Below, piece after piece: positions 1-6,394 of a stretch of 7,684 nucleotides of DNA. The position numbers were made by a program, and so were the translations under genes. The notes below the pieces were generated by a model. That model was not told the DNA's origin. It did no database searches and saw only the letters and a program-made list of their open reading frames with translations. The DNA comes from Clostridia bacterium (lineage in GTDB: Bacteria > Bacillota > Clostridia > Oscillospirales > CAG-272): assembly GCA_017648425.1 (NCBI GenBank), contig JAGCJD010000279.1, positions 1 through 7,684 on the forward strand, written 5' to 3'. How positions within the stretch are numbered: the stretch's first letter is position 1; the number at the start of each line of letters is the position of its first letter.

Positions 1-30
1 AAACGACAATGTAATAATCGCTCACTTCTG

Positions 31-54
31 AACGCTTATTCATTGGCGTTTTTT
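31..54 (+). terminator. Possible weak intrinsic terminator of a plus-strand gene left of the window
   Basis: The arms AACGC (31-35) and GCGTT (46-50) enclose a 10-nt loop, and a run of six T follows at 49-54. The T run is on the plus strand, so the element would end a gene entering from the left. One plus-strand frame is open from the window edge to a TGA at 29-31 and would end in NDNVIIAHF. That tail is too short to identify and could be chance. The stem is only 5 bp. Read on the minus strand there is no T run, so it does not obviously terminate the ABC transporter operon, whose own terminator may lie beyond the window. Confidence 0.35.
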
Positions 55-640
55 ATTTGATTTTTAACAGTGTAGTTTTATTGGTATTTTCCATTTTATA
101 AATTTCATCACAGCAATAAAAATCATTCTCATCATGAGATATAATAATAGCTGTACGCCCCTTTAAATGCTCAAAGACAGTGGTTGCTGTTGACAGCTTT
201 GTTTCTATATCAAGTCCCTTGAATGGCTCATCAAGGAGCATCAACGGAGCATCGTATGCCAAGGCTCTTGCAATTGATACGCGTTGCTTCATACCGCCTG
301 AAAGTTCGTGCGGATATTTGTCGGCGTTGTCGGGTAAAAGCAACTCCAAATAATATAAAGCTTTTTCTTTGTCCTTGCACACACATTCAATATTTTGAAA
401 TGCCGTCAGCCAGGGGAAAAGGCGAGCGTCCTGAAAAATATAAGATAGTTTTGAATGTGTATTTATTATTTCACCACTGTATGGTTTGACAATGCCCGCC
501 ACAGTATTTATAAGCGTAGTTTTACCAACACCCGATTGACCTGATATTCCATAAATCTTTCCATCATCAAGTGTGTGGCTCAAATCATTTATTACAGTTT
601 GCTCGTCATATTTAACGCACAATTTTTTGAACTCAATCAT
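53..640 (-). CDS. ABC transporter ATP-binding protein, nitrate/sulfonate/taurine type
   Basis: This is the cytoplasmic ATPase subunit that powers the importer encoded just upstream. All core motifs are intact: Walker A GQSGVGKT (residues 34-41, Lys40), Q-loop Gln70, signature LSGGMKQR (113-120), Walker B LMLLDEP with Asp137-Glu138, D-loop GLD (142-144) and switch His169. The phrase FQDARLFPW (69-77) after the Q-loop is typical of the SsuB/TauB/NrtD class. At 195 residues it is shorter than the usual 240-260, ending about 26 residues after the H-loop, so it is close to a bare nucleotide-binding domain. The ending is a normal TAA with no sign of frameshift. Its ATG overlaps the permease stop by 8 nt, and its GGAG lies inside the permease gene, suggesting translational coupling. 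The substrate cannot be told from this subunit. Confidence 0.93.
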   Translation of the reverse strand: MIEFKKLCVKYDEQTVINDLSHTLDDGKIYGISGQSGVGKTTLINTVAGIVKPYSGEIINTHSKLSYIFQDARLFPWLTAFQNIECVCKDKEKALYYLELLLPDNADKYPHELSGGMKQRVSIARALAYDAPLMLLDEPFKGLDIETKLSTATTVFEHLKGRTAIIISHDENDFYCCDEIYKMENTNKTTLLKIK

Positions 641-1412
641 TCCGTTGCTCCTTTCTTAAAATATTAAGTTTGTTTCCTAATTTTTCAAGCGAGGCAACGA
701 ATATTTTTTCAAAAGCAATGCTGAGAATTATAATGACAGCAGTCCAAGCAAATAGTGTGGGTGTTTCCAAATATGTTTTTGAGAAATAAAGCTCAGTTCC
801 GATTGCCTTTTGAGGTGTTGAGAGTACTTCCGCGGATATTCCTGCTTTCCAAGCCATTCCAAGAGAGGAGCGGCAGGCGGCCATGAAGAACGGAGATACC
901 GATGGTATATAGAGCTTCAATGCCTTGTCTTTAAGTGAAAATTTATATATGCAGGAGACATCAACAAGATTTTTATCTACCGAGCGTATTCCCTCGGAAA
1001 CGCAGGACCAAACTATTGGAATAACAATAAGTGAGGTCACAAAAAGCGGAAGCGTATTTCTATCCAACCACAAAAGAGCGAGTATAATAAATGAAGCAAC
1101 TGGCGTTGCTTTTACAACGCTTAAAATTGGAGAAAGCAAAGATTTTGCTATTTTGGAAGCCTCGGTTGCTATTGCAAGTAAAGATCCGATAACTAAGGAT
1201 ATAAGTATTCCAAATAGCACTCTGAGGAGCGAATATAATGTTATAAGCCAAAAATCTGCAGTAACGCAGAGCAAGGCAAACGCCTTCAACACATCAAGTG
1301 GGGAGGGGAATAGAAGCTTGCTGTTTACAGTGAAGGAGACCAAGCACCAAACTGCTACCCAAAATATTATTATGCCGATTATCTTGTAAATCTTAAACAA
1401 TATTTTTTTCAT
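633..1412 (-). CDS. ABC transporter permease, SsuC/TauC-like (BPD_transp_1 family)
   Basis: This is the inner-membrane channel subunit of a binding-protein-dependent importer, 259 residues, the usual family length. Hydrophobic segments appear at about 11-30, 54-82, 91-115, 120-142, 172-190 and 217-240, giving roughly six membrane spans. The cytoplasmic EAA-type coupling loop lies at about 150-172 and is followed by a GMAWKAGISAEVL stretch, a good match to the 'GrAWigvvaAEml' region of sulfonate/nitrate/taurine permeases. The EAA loop itself is degenerate: the usual EAA and glycine are not evident. The start is supported by AAAGGAGG 6 nt upstream. The gene follows the binding-protein gene by 33 nt and overlaps the ATPase start. 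The ligand is not predictable from the sequence. Confidence 0.92.
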   Translation of the reverse strand: MKKILFKIYKIIGIIIFWVAVWCLVSFTVNSKLLFPSPLDVLKAFALLCVTADFWLITLYSLLRVLFGILISLVIGSLLAIATEASKIAKSLLSPILSVVKATPVASFIILALLWLDRNTLPLFVTSLIVIPIVWSCVSEGIRSVDKNLVDVSCIYKFSLKDKALKLYIPSVSPFFMAACRSSLGMAWKAGISAEVLSTPQKAIGTELYFSKTYLETPTLFAWTAVIIILSIAFEKIFVASLEKLGNKLNILRKEQRND

Positions 1413-1445
1413 GCGTGGCCTCCTTTCAAAATTTACTAAGTTGTG

Positions 1446-2429
1446 TTATTTTTCAATATAATAGAACTCATCTGTCGGGAGTTTCCCGCCAATTGACGAG
1501 TTGTCATAGGCAAATATCTTTTCACAGAATGTGTTCATTATAGGCTTCATTTCCTCGCCTGCAATAAAGCAGATATTACAATTTGGCAAAGCCTTTTTTG
1601 CTATTGTAGCGTTGGGAAGTATTTTTGCGCTTGTGATCATTTCAATAGCCTCGTCAGAGCCCTCGCTTATATAATCAACTGAAGCCTTATAATCCTCGAG
1701 GAATTTTGCTATTTCGATCGGGTGCTCGTTTGCAAATTCGGTATTTACAACAAGGCAGCCCTGCACGAGAGTGTCGTCGCCATTTATCTTTTCCCACTCC
1801 TCGGTAAGGTCAAGCGCTACGCTTACACCGGGGTTTGCCGCCTTTGTTGCTGTGACCTTTGGCTCAGGCAGAACAGCCAAGGAAACTGCATTAGTAGCAA
1901 TTGCTGCTTGTAAAGCATCGGGGCTGTTGTAGGTCGTTGCATCTATCGTTACATTTTTTATGCCGGCGCTTTCAATTAGAGCGGCAGTAATATATTCGGG
2001 ATTTGCACCTGCACCGGGAACATAAACCGTTTTTCCTTCAAGATCGGAAAGTTTGCTTACTTGCTCACCGTTTTGAAGTAGATAAAGAACGCCGAGAGTG
2101 TTGACGGCAAGGAGCTTTAATTTGCCCTCGGATTTATTGAAGAGCTTTACAGCTACATTCGTGGGGAGAGCTGCAATGTCACACTCTCCTGTAATTATCG
2201 CGCCCGTGATTGCGTCAGCAGCGGTGTGCAGAGTAATGTTGTAGTTCATTTCGTCAGTATCGTTGTTGCTACTGTCGATAAGCTGAGCCATTCCAAGAGC
2301 AGTGGTTCCGTTTAAAGCGTATATATTGATTTCCAATTCGCTATCTGGCTTTTTGGAGCAAGAAGCAAGCGGAATGAGTATTGCAAGAGTAAGCAATACT
2401 GTGACGATTTTGATGAATGTTTTTTTCAT
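1446..2429 (-). CDS. ABC transporter substrate-binding lipoprotein, NMT1/THI5/SsuA-like
   Basis: This is the extracellular ligand-binding subunit of the importer, 327 residues. It opens with a lipoprotein signal: MKK, a hydrophobic core, then lipobox LASC with Cys24 as the predicted lipidation and cleavage site. The mature part has the periplasmic-binding-protein type II pattern of the NMT1/SsuA superfamily, including a segment like ITGECDIAALPTNVAVKLFN (first lobe) and LSDLEGKTVYVPGAGANPEY (about 125-144), where members of this family bind ligand. The C-terminal SIGGKLPTDEFYY motif is one I associate with clostridial members. Known ligands in the superfamily include alkanesulfonates, taurine, nitrate, bicarbonate, pyrimidine precursors of thiamine and riboflavin. 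Nothing nearby (no thi, ssuD, nas or rib gene, no TPP or FMN riboswitch) selects among them. The start has AAAGGA 9 nt upstream. The gene lies 48 nt downstream of the regulator gene. Confidence 0.93.
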   Translation of the reverse strand: MKKTFIKIVTVLLTLAILIPLASCSKKPDSELEINIYALNGTTALGMAQLIDSSNNDTDEMNYNITLHTAADAITGAIITGECDIAALPTNVAVKLFNKSEGKLKLLAVNTLGVLYLLQNGEQVSKLSDLEGKTVYVPGAGANPEYITAALIESAGIKNVTIDATTYNSPDALQAAIATNAVSLAVLPEPKVTATKAANPGVSVALDLTEEWEKINGDDTLVQGCLVVNTEFANEHPIEIAKFLEDYKASVDYISEGSDEAIEMITSAKILPNATIAKKALPNCNICFIAGEEMKPIMNTFCEKIFAYDNSSIGGKLPTDEFYYIEK

Positions 2430-2465
2430 TTTTTTGTTTCCTTTCGTTTGTGTTTGATTTTTTAT

Positions 2466-2498
2466 AAAAGCTCTCGTTTAATTGTAATTTAAAAGAGC
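2466..2498 (-). terminator. Hairpin between regulator and transporter genes, possible attenuator
   Basis: Read on the minus strand, GCTCT (2498-2494) pairs with AGAGC (2474-2470). Inside it TTTAA pairs with TTAAA around a 7-nt loop, with a 2-nt bulge, giving a 10-bp interrupted stem. TTTT follows (2469-2466), then an AT-rich stretch. The 5' arm lies within the last codons of the regulator gene, so a terminating ribosome would cover it. The short T run makes it a weak terminator at most. It could lower transcription of the transporter genes relative to the regulator, or be a chance AT-rich fold. Confidence 0.35.
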
Positions 2499-3146
2499 GT
2501 TTTTATCGGGAATTAAAATATTTTTTCCTGCTTTAATAATGAGTCCCTCGTTTGTAAGGGTGTCGAAGGCACGGTAAAGAGAAGCTCTTCCGACATTTAG
2601 CATATTAGCAAGACTTGATATGGAGGCTGTGGAAGCATAAACTCCGTTGTGCTCATTTTCGCAAAGAAAGAACGCAAGCTTTTTTTCTGCTGTGCCCGCA
2701 GTCAGCGTTGATATTTTTCTGTTCAAATAAATTATCTTCTTGTTGAGCGTTTTAAGGTATTCCGCCATTGCGGAGGGATCTGAATAAAGAAAGCTCTTAA
2801 AATCCTGTCCATCAATAAAAATTATCTCGGTAGATGTCTTTGCAGTTATTACGCTTGGGAAAAAATCATTGTCGGAGAACAGGTTTGATATACCAAACAT
2901 ATCATTGCGCTCAATTATTCTGAGCATTGCATTCTCGGAGTAAGAGGCAGGAGACACCAAAGCACTTCCTGATAAAACAATACCAATTCTTTTTTGCAAG
3001 CTTTGAGGTGATACAATTATCTCTCCGCCGGAATATCGTGTTATTTCGGTTGTGGGAGTGCAAATGTATTTATAGATATTATTCGGATCAGCCGAGCTGA
3101 ATATGCTGTTTTCTAAAATACATGATAGGACTTTTTTGTCTGTCAT
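2478..3146 (-). CDS. Crp/Fnr-family transcriptional regulator
   Basis: A 222-residue DNA-binding regulator, a usual length for the family. The N-terminal half (about 40-120) fits the cyclic-nucleotide-binding-like beta-roll, with GGEIIVSP, GIVLSGSALV and a DMFGIS turn. A long dimerisation helix (about 120-145) follows. The C-terminal winged helix-turn-helix at about 173-210 has the recognition helix VGRASLYRAFDTLTNEGLI. The start was set at ATG 3146 because GGAGGT precedes it by 4 nt and the promoter and expected transcription start lie only about 35-70 nt upstream. An in-frame ATG at 3245 lies upstream of the promoter and cannot be used from it. The N-terminal Cys cluster of FNR is absent, and so is the Arg-Ser/Thr pair that binds cAMP phosphate, so the effector is unknown. 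The recognition helix has Ala188 where CRP has Glu181. It probably controls itself and the adjacent importer. Confidence 0.9.
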   Translation of the reverse strand: MTDKKVLSCILENSIFSSADPNNIYKYICTPTTEITRYSGGEIIVSPQSLQKRIGIVLSGSALVSPASYSENAMLRIIERNDMFGISNLFSDNDFFPSVITAKTSTEIIFIDGQDFKSFLYSDPSAMAEYLKTLNKKIIYLNRKISTLTAGTAEKKLAFFLCENEHNGVYASTASISSLANMLNVGRASLYRAFDTLTNEGLIIKAGKNILIPDKNALLNYN

Positions 3147-3150
3147 TGCT

Positions 3151-3156
3151 ACCTCC
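3151..3156 (-). promoter_or_regulatory. Ribosome binding site fixing the regulator start
   Basis: GGAGGT on the minus strand lies 4 nt before ATG 3146. A competing in-frame ATG at 3158-3156 abuts this site and has no good site of its own. This supports MTDKK as the N-terminus. Confidence 0.85.
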
Positions 3157-3168
3157 ATTTTGATAATG

Positions 3169-3184
3169 TGTCCCAAATGGGACA
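3169..3184. promoter_or_regulatory. Perfect 16-bp palindrome, candidate operator of the Crp/Fnr regulator
   Basis: TGTCCCA-AA-TGGGACA has 7-bp perfect arms around a 2-bp centre. It starts 4 bp beyond the -10 box of the regulator promoter, so the predicted transcription start (about 3182) is inside it. Size and symmetry match Crp/Fnr half-sites, although the half-site TGTCC differs from CRP TGTGA and FNR TTGAT. A protein bound here would block initiation, so negative autoregulation is inferred. I noticed no second copy in the window. Confidence 0.7.
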
Positions 3185-3188
3185 ATTT

Positions 3189-3217
3189 ATTGTACCATAA
3201 AAACAGACCGATGTCAA
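3189..3217 (-). promoter_or_regulatory. Sigma-A promoter of the regulator/ABC transporter operon
   Basis: On the minus strand a perfect -35 TTGACA (3217-3212) is separated by exactly 17 bp from -10 TACAAT (3194-3189), one mismatch from consensus. Initiation is expected near 3182, leaving a leader of about 36 nt before ATG 3146. I see no separate promoter of comparable quality before the binding-protein gene, so this one may drive all four genes. Confidence 0.85.
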
Positions 3218-3269
3218 TAATAATTGCACCGAAAAATGTAAACAAAGTGTTAAAAAAAGGGGAAAGGTC

Positions 3270-3298
3270 TTTAAATATTTGTTAATTAATAGTATAAT
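3270..3298 (+). promoter_or_regulatory. Sigma-A promoter of the nucleotidyltransferase-galE-galM operon
   Basis: A perfect -10 TATAAT lies at 3293-3298. The hexamer 17 bp upstream, TTTAAA (3270-3275), matches the -35 consensus at four of six positions. Initiation is expected near 3305, about 25 nt before the start codon, leaving no room for a riboswitch. It is divergent from the regulator promoter, with about 50 bp between the two -35 boxes, and the operator palindrome is too far away for obvious direct control. Confidence 0.7.
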
Positions 3299-3319
3299 GT
3301 TTACTTAGATAGAACGATT

Positions 3320-3325
3320 GGAGGT
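3320..3325 (+). promoter_or_regulatory. Ribosome binding site fixing the nucleotidyltransferase start
   Basis: GGAGGT lies 4 nt before ATG 3330. An in-frame TTG at 3318 would overlap this site and add four residues (MEVN), so ATG 3330 is the better start. Confidence 0.88.
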
Positions 3326-3329
3326 TAAT

Positions 3330-4232
3330 ATGACACTGTTAATTCTTGCCGCCGGTCTTGGCTCACGATACGGTGGATTAAAGCAGCTTGATCCCATAAC
3401 AGATAAGGGAGAATTTATAATTGATTTTTCCGTATATGACGCGGTTTCGAGTGGCTTTGATAAGGTTGTTTTTGTCATTAAAGAGGAAAATTTAGAAATA
3501 TTTCGCGAGACCATAGGTAGTCGCATTGAAAGCAAGGTAAAGGTTGAGTATGTATTCCAAAAGCTTGACGATATTCCTGAGGGCTTTACAGTTCCCGAGG
3601 GACGCACCAAGCCTTGGGGAACTGCACAGGCTATGCTTGCAGCCAGAAATGCTGTTAAGGAACCGTTTGCCGTTATAAATGCAGACGATTTTTATGGAAG
3701 AAGTGCTTTTGCATCTTTGTTTGATCATTTTAAGAATGTTGATAACTCTAATAGCATTTCTAAATATTGTATGGTCGGATATGTTCTCGAAAACACGCTT
3801 ACAGAAAACGGTACGGTATCGCGTGGCGTATGTAAGGTTGAGAATGGTTATCTTGTAGATGTTATTGAAAGAACCAAAATAAGCAGATGTGGTGACACCG
3901 CTGTTTATGCCGATGGAGAGGAAAATGTAAAGATCCCGCTCGACTCAATAGTGTCTATGAACTGTTGGGGCTTTACTCCTGATATTTTCGATAAGGTTCA
4001 GGAGGGATTTGCCAGATTTTTGTCCGAACCCAGCACGGATATAAAGAGAGAATATTATCTTCCGTTTGCAGTTAAGGAAATAATGGACAAGGGTGAATGC
4101 TCAGTCAGAGTATATTCATCATTAGACTCGTGGTATGGTGTTACTTACCATGAGGACAGAGAGTTTGTTGTAAATAGTCTTGCGCGATTAAAGCAGGACG
4201 GTACATATCCACAAGAATTGAATAAAAATTAA
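3330..4232 (+). CDS. Sugar-phosphate nucleotidyltransferase (NDP-sugar pyrophosphorylase family)
   Basis: Predicted cytoplasmic enzyme of 300 residues that joins a sugar-1-phosphate to an NTP, releasing pyrophosphate. The N-terminal nucleotide-binding signature LILAAGLGSRYGGLKQL (4-20) contains Gly9, Gly11, Arg13 and Lys18 of the GxGxRxxxxxK pattern. KPWGTAQAML (94-103) matches the base-recognition loop, and INADDFYG (116-123) contains the metal-binding Asp pair. It lacks a left-handed beta-helix acyltransferase domain, so it is not a GlmU type, and it is not a close match to classic GalU or RmlA. Related clostridial and Bacteroidetes proteins carry only general names. It is first in an operon with galE and galM, which points to UDP-hexose or UDP-HexNAc formation, but nucleotide and sugar are not fixed by the sequence. 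Alternatives such as a phosphocholine cytidylyltransferase relative are less likely here. Confidence 0.85.
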   Translation: MTLLILAAGLGSRYGGLKQLDPITDKGEFIIDFSVYDAVSSGFDKVVFVIKEENLEIFRETIGSRIESKVKVEYVFQKLDDIPEGFTVPEGRTKPWGTAQAMLAARNAVKEPFAVINADDFYGRSAFASLFDHFKNVDNSNSISKYCMVGYVLENTLTENGTVSRGVCKVENGYLVDVIERTKISRCGDTAVYADGEENVKIPLDSIVSMNCWGFTPDIFDKVQEGFARFLSEPSTDIKREYYLPFAVKEIMDKGECSVRVYSSLDSWYGVTYHEDREFVVNSLARLKQDGTYPQELNKN

Positions 4233-4244
4233 GGAGAATAAAAA

Positions 4245-5258
4245 ATGGCAATACTTATAACGGGTGGAGCAGGTTATATCGGCTCTCATACAATGGTGGA
4301 GCTTCTTGAGGCGGGCAGAGAACTTGTAGTTGTCGACAACTATATGAACAGCAAGCCCGAGGCACTTGAACGCGTAAAAAAGATTACAGGTAAGGACTTT
4401 AAGTTCTATGAGGTAGATCTTTTGGATTATGATGCGCTTGACAAGGTTTTCTGTGAGAATGATATAGATAGCTGTATTCATTTTGCAGGGCTTAAAGCTG
4501 TTGGAGAATCATGCTCAAAGCCTCTTCTTTACTACCACAATAACATTACCGGTACACTTAATCTTTGCAACATCATGCAAAAGCACGGAGCAAAGAGAAT
4601 AGTATTCAGCTCGTCTGCAACAGTATATGGGAAGCCTGCGAGCGTTCCGATAACCGAGGATTTTCCGTTGTCAACTACAAACCCTTACGGTGAAACAAAG
4701 CTCATGATAGAGAGAATTTTAAAGGACCTCTATAATGCAGATAATGAGTGGAGCATATCAGTTCTCAGATATTTTAATCCTATCGGCGCTCACAAGAGCG
4801 GACTTATAGGAGAAGATCCTCAGGGAATTCCGAACAACCTGCTTCCTTACATAACTCAGGTCGCATCAGGTAAGCGTGAGTGCTTGTCTGTTTTCGGAAA
4901 TGACTATAATACTCCTGACGGAACAGGTGTCAGAGATTATATCCATGTTGTTGACCTTGCAAAGGCGCATCTTAAAGCTATTGAACGCGCGGAGACGATA
5001 AAGGGAATTGAGTATTTCAATGTTGGAACAGGTGTTGGATATTCAGTTCTTGATATAATAAACGCTTATGAGAAATCTACGGGAGTAAAGATAAATTATA
5101 AGATCGTTGAAAGACGCCCCGGAGATATTGACGAGTGTTATGCAAATCCCGAAAAGGCATATAAGATCCTTGGCTGGAAGGCAGAAAATAACATAGAGGA
5201 TATGTGCAGAGATTCTTATAATTGGCAGGTTAAGAACCCCAATGGATATGGAGATTGA
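4245..5258 (+). CDS. galE: UDP-glucose 4-epimerase
   Basis: NAD-dependent cytoplasmic epimerase interconverting UDP-glucose and UDP-galactose, 337 residues, the normal length. It shows the Rossmann GGAGYIG motif (7-13), the family phrase FAGLKAVGES (80-89), catalytic Ser124 in SSSATVYG, and Tyr148/Lys152 of the YxxxK motif, corresponding to E. coli Ser124, Tyr149 and Lys153. LRYFNPIGAH and TGVRDYIHVVDLA are also characteristic. In the C-terminal RRPGDIDECYANP segment, Cys298 occupies the position of E. coli Tyr299 and human Cys307, a size gate for the sugar. Cys here predicts activity on UDP-GlcNAc/UDP-GalNAc as well. The gene starts 12 nt after the nucleotidyltransferase, and its AAGGAG overlaps that stop codon. 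galM follows after 3 nt. Confidence 0.96.
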   Translation: MAILITGGAGYIGSHTMVELLEAGRELVVVDNYMNSKPEALERVKKITGKDFKFYEVDLLDYDALDKVFCENDIDSCIHFAGLKAVGESCSKPLLYYHNNITGTLNLCNIMQKHGAKRIVFSSSATVYGKPASVPITEDFPLSTTNPYGETKLMIERILKDLYNADNEWSISVLRYFNPIGAHKSGLIGEDPQGIPNNLLPYITQVASGKRECLSVFGNDYNTPDGTGVRDYIHVVDLAKAHLKAIERAETIKGIEYFNVGTGVGYSVLDIINAYEKSTGVKINYKIVERRPGDIDECYANPEKAYKILGWKAENNIEDMCRDSYNWQVKNPNGYGD

Positions 5259-5261
5259 CAA

Positions 5262-6323
5262 ATGAGTATTGAAGTTAAGCTTTTTGGTGTGCTTTCCGAT
5301 GGCAGAGAGGTGTATTCATATACCTTGAAGAATACAAACGGAATGTCAGTTAAAATTTTAAATTATGGTGGAGCGATTGCAGAACTTCGCGTTCCCGATA
5401 GGAATGGTTGCTTTTCAGATGTAGTTGGTGGATACGATTGTATCGAATCCTATGTCAATGGTGATGGATATCAGGGCGCATTGATAGGAAGATTTGGAAA
5501 CAGAATTGACTGTGGCAAATTTACTCTTGACGGCGTAGAATATAGCCTTTACACGAATGACGGCAAAAATCATCTCCATGGCGGAAAGATTGGATTTGAC
5601 AAGAAAATATGGGAGGTTGAGCCTTCTGATAGCGAACAGCCTTCTCTTAAAATGCATATAGTTTCAGAGGATGGAGAGGAAGGATACCCGGGAAATCTTG
5701 ATCTTACTGTAACATATACGCTTACAAATGAAAATGGTCTTGTAATTCGTTATTATGCAACTACCGATAAGGCTACTGTTTTGAATCTTACTAACCACGC
5801 ATATTTTAATCTTGGCGGATATGCCTCAGGTAAGATAGATTCGCATTATTTAATGATTGATGCGGATACTTATGTTGTAACAGATGAAAATTTGACTCCC
5901 ACGGGCGAGCTCAAGAGCGTTGAAGGAACTCCCTTTGATTTCCGTGTTTCCAAGCGTATTGGTGACGGCTTGTATTTAGATGATAATGATATCAAGCTTG
6001 CAGGTGGATATGACCATTGCTTTAATTTTGTTGGCGGAAAGTCGCAAGAGCCTGTAAAAAGAGCAGAGCTTTATGATCCTGCAAGTGGCCGTGTTATGGA
6101 TGTTTATACAAATCAGCCATGCGTTCAATTCTATTCAGGAAACTTTTTGAAAAATGAAAAGTATCCGTTCAAGGGTGGTTATAAGCAGTCGCTTCAAACA
6201 CTTATGTGCCTTGAAACTCAGTGTATGCCCGATAGCATCAACCATGAAAACTTTACTAACTGTGTGCTTCGTCCCGAAGAGGTTTACGATTACACAACAG
6301 AATACCGCTTTTCAACAAAATAA
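5262..6323 (+). CDS. galM: Aldose 1-epimerase (galactose mutarotase)
   Basis: Interconverts alpha and beta anomers of galactose or glucose, feeding the anomer used by sugar kinases. The 353 residues match the family length. Expected active-site residues are present: Asn80-Arg81 in GRFGNRI, His106 in HLHGG, His179 in TNHAYFNLGG (general acid), Asp251 in GGYDHCF, and Glu317 in CLETQCMPDS (general base). There is no signal peptide, so it is cytoplasmic. Its GGAGAT lies inside the end of galE, 6 nt before ATG, and the intergenic gap is 3 nt, so the two are tightly coupled. It is last in the operon and followed directly by a strong terminator. Substrate preference between galactose, glucose and other aldoses is inferred only from galE beside it. 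Confidence 0.95.
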   Translation: MSIEVKLFGVLSDGREVYSYTLKNTNGMSVKILNYGGAIAELRVPDRNGCFSDVVGGYDCIESYVNGDGYQGALIGRFGNRIDCGKFTLDGVEYSLYTNDGKNHLHGGKIGFDKKIWEVEPSDSEQPSLKMHIVSEDGEEGYPGNLDLTVTYTLTNENGLVIRYYATTDKATVLNLTNHAYFNLGGYASGKIDSHYLMIDADTYVVTDENLTPTGELKSVEGTPFDFRVSKRIGDGLYLDDNDIKLAGGYDHCFNFVGGKSQEPVKRAELYDPASGRVMDVYTNQPCVQFYSGNFLKNEKYPFKGGYKQSLQTLMCLETQCMPDSINHENFTNCVLRPEEVYDYTTEYRFSTK

Positions 6324-6330
6324 ATTATTA

Positions 6331-6367
6331 AAAACCGCTTTTATCTTGATAAAGGCGGTTTTCTTTT
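6331..6367 (+). terminator. Intrinsic terminator of the galE-galM operon
   Basis: The arms at 6331-6345 and 6348-6362 (AAAACCGCTTTTATC and its near-complement) form a 15-bp stem with one G-T wobble and a very tight 2-nt loop. It ends in TTTTCTTTT (6359-6367) and starts 7 nt after the galM stop. The A-rich 5' arm also gives a T run on the minus strand, although no minus-strand gene needs it here. Confidence 0.92.
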
Positions 6368-6394
6368 GCAGTAAAAATAATTTATTTATAGGTA

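Noticed and set aside
223..489. Plus-strand open frame of 88 codons inside the ATPase gene
   Set aside because: Antisense to a gene with every ABC ATPase motif, with a Cys/Arg-rich translation that matches no family I recognise.
925..1389. Plus-strand open frame of 154 codons inside the permease gene
   Set aside because: Antisense shadow of a clear membrane permease. Its product has no recognisable domain and there is no promoter or gene context for it.
3147..3329. Possible riboswitch or catabolite-response (cre) element in the divergent intergenic region
   Set aside because: Both leaders are under about 40 nt, and I find no match to the cre consensus or a known aptamer. The space is filled by two promoters and the palindrome.
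3305..3728. Minus-strand open frames across the start of the nucleotidyltransferase gene
   Set aside because: They lie opposite the highly conserved signature region of the nucleotidyltransferase and its promoter-proximal end, and their translations look like antisense.
4188..4481. Minus-strand open frame of 97 codons over the galE start
   Set aside because: Antisense to the NAD-binding region of galE, without family resemblance.
6301..6340. Short repeat of ACCGCTTTT at the galM end and in the terminator
   Set aside because: Nine bases repeated once, one copy in coding sequence and one in the stem. Most likely chance in AT-rich DNA.
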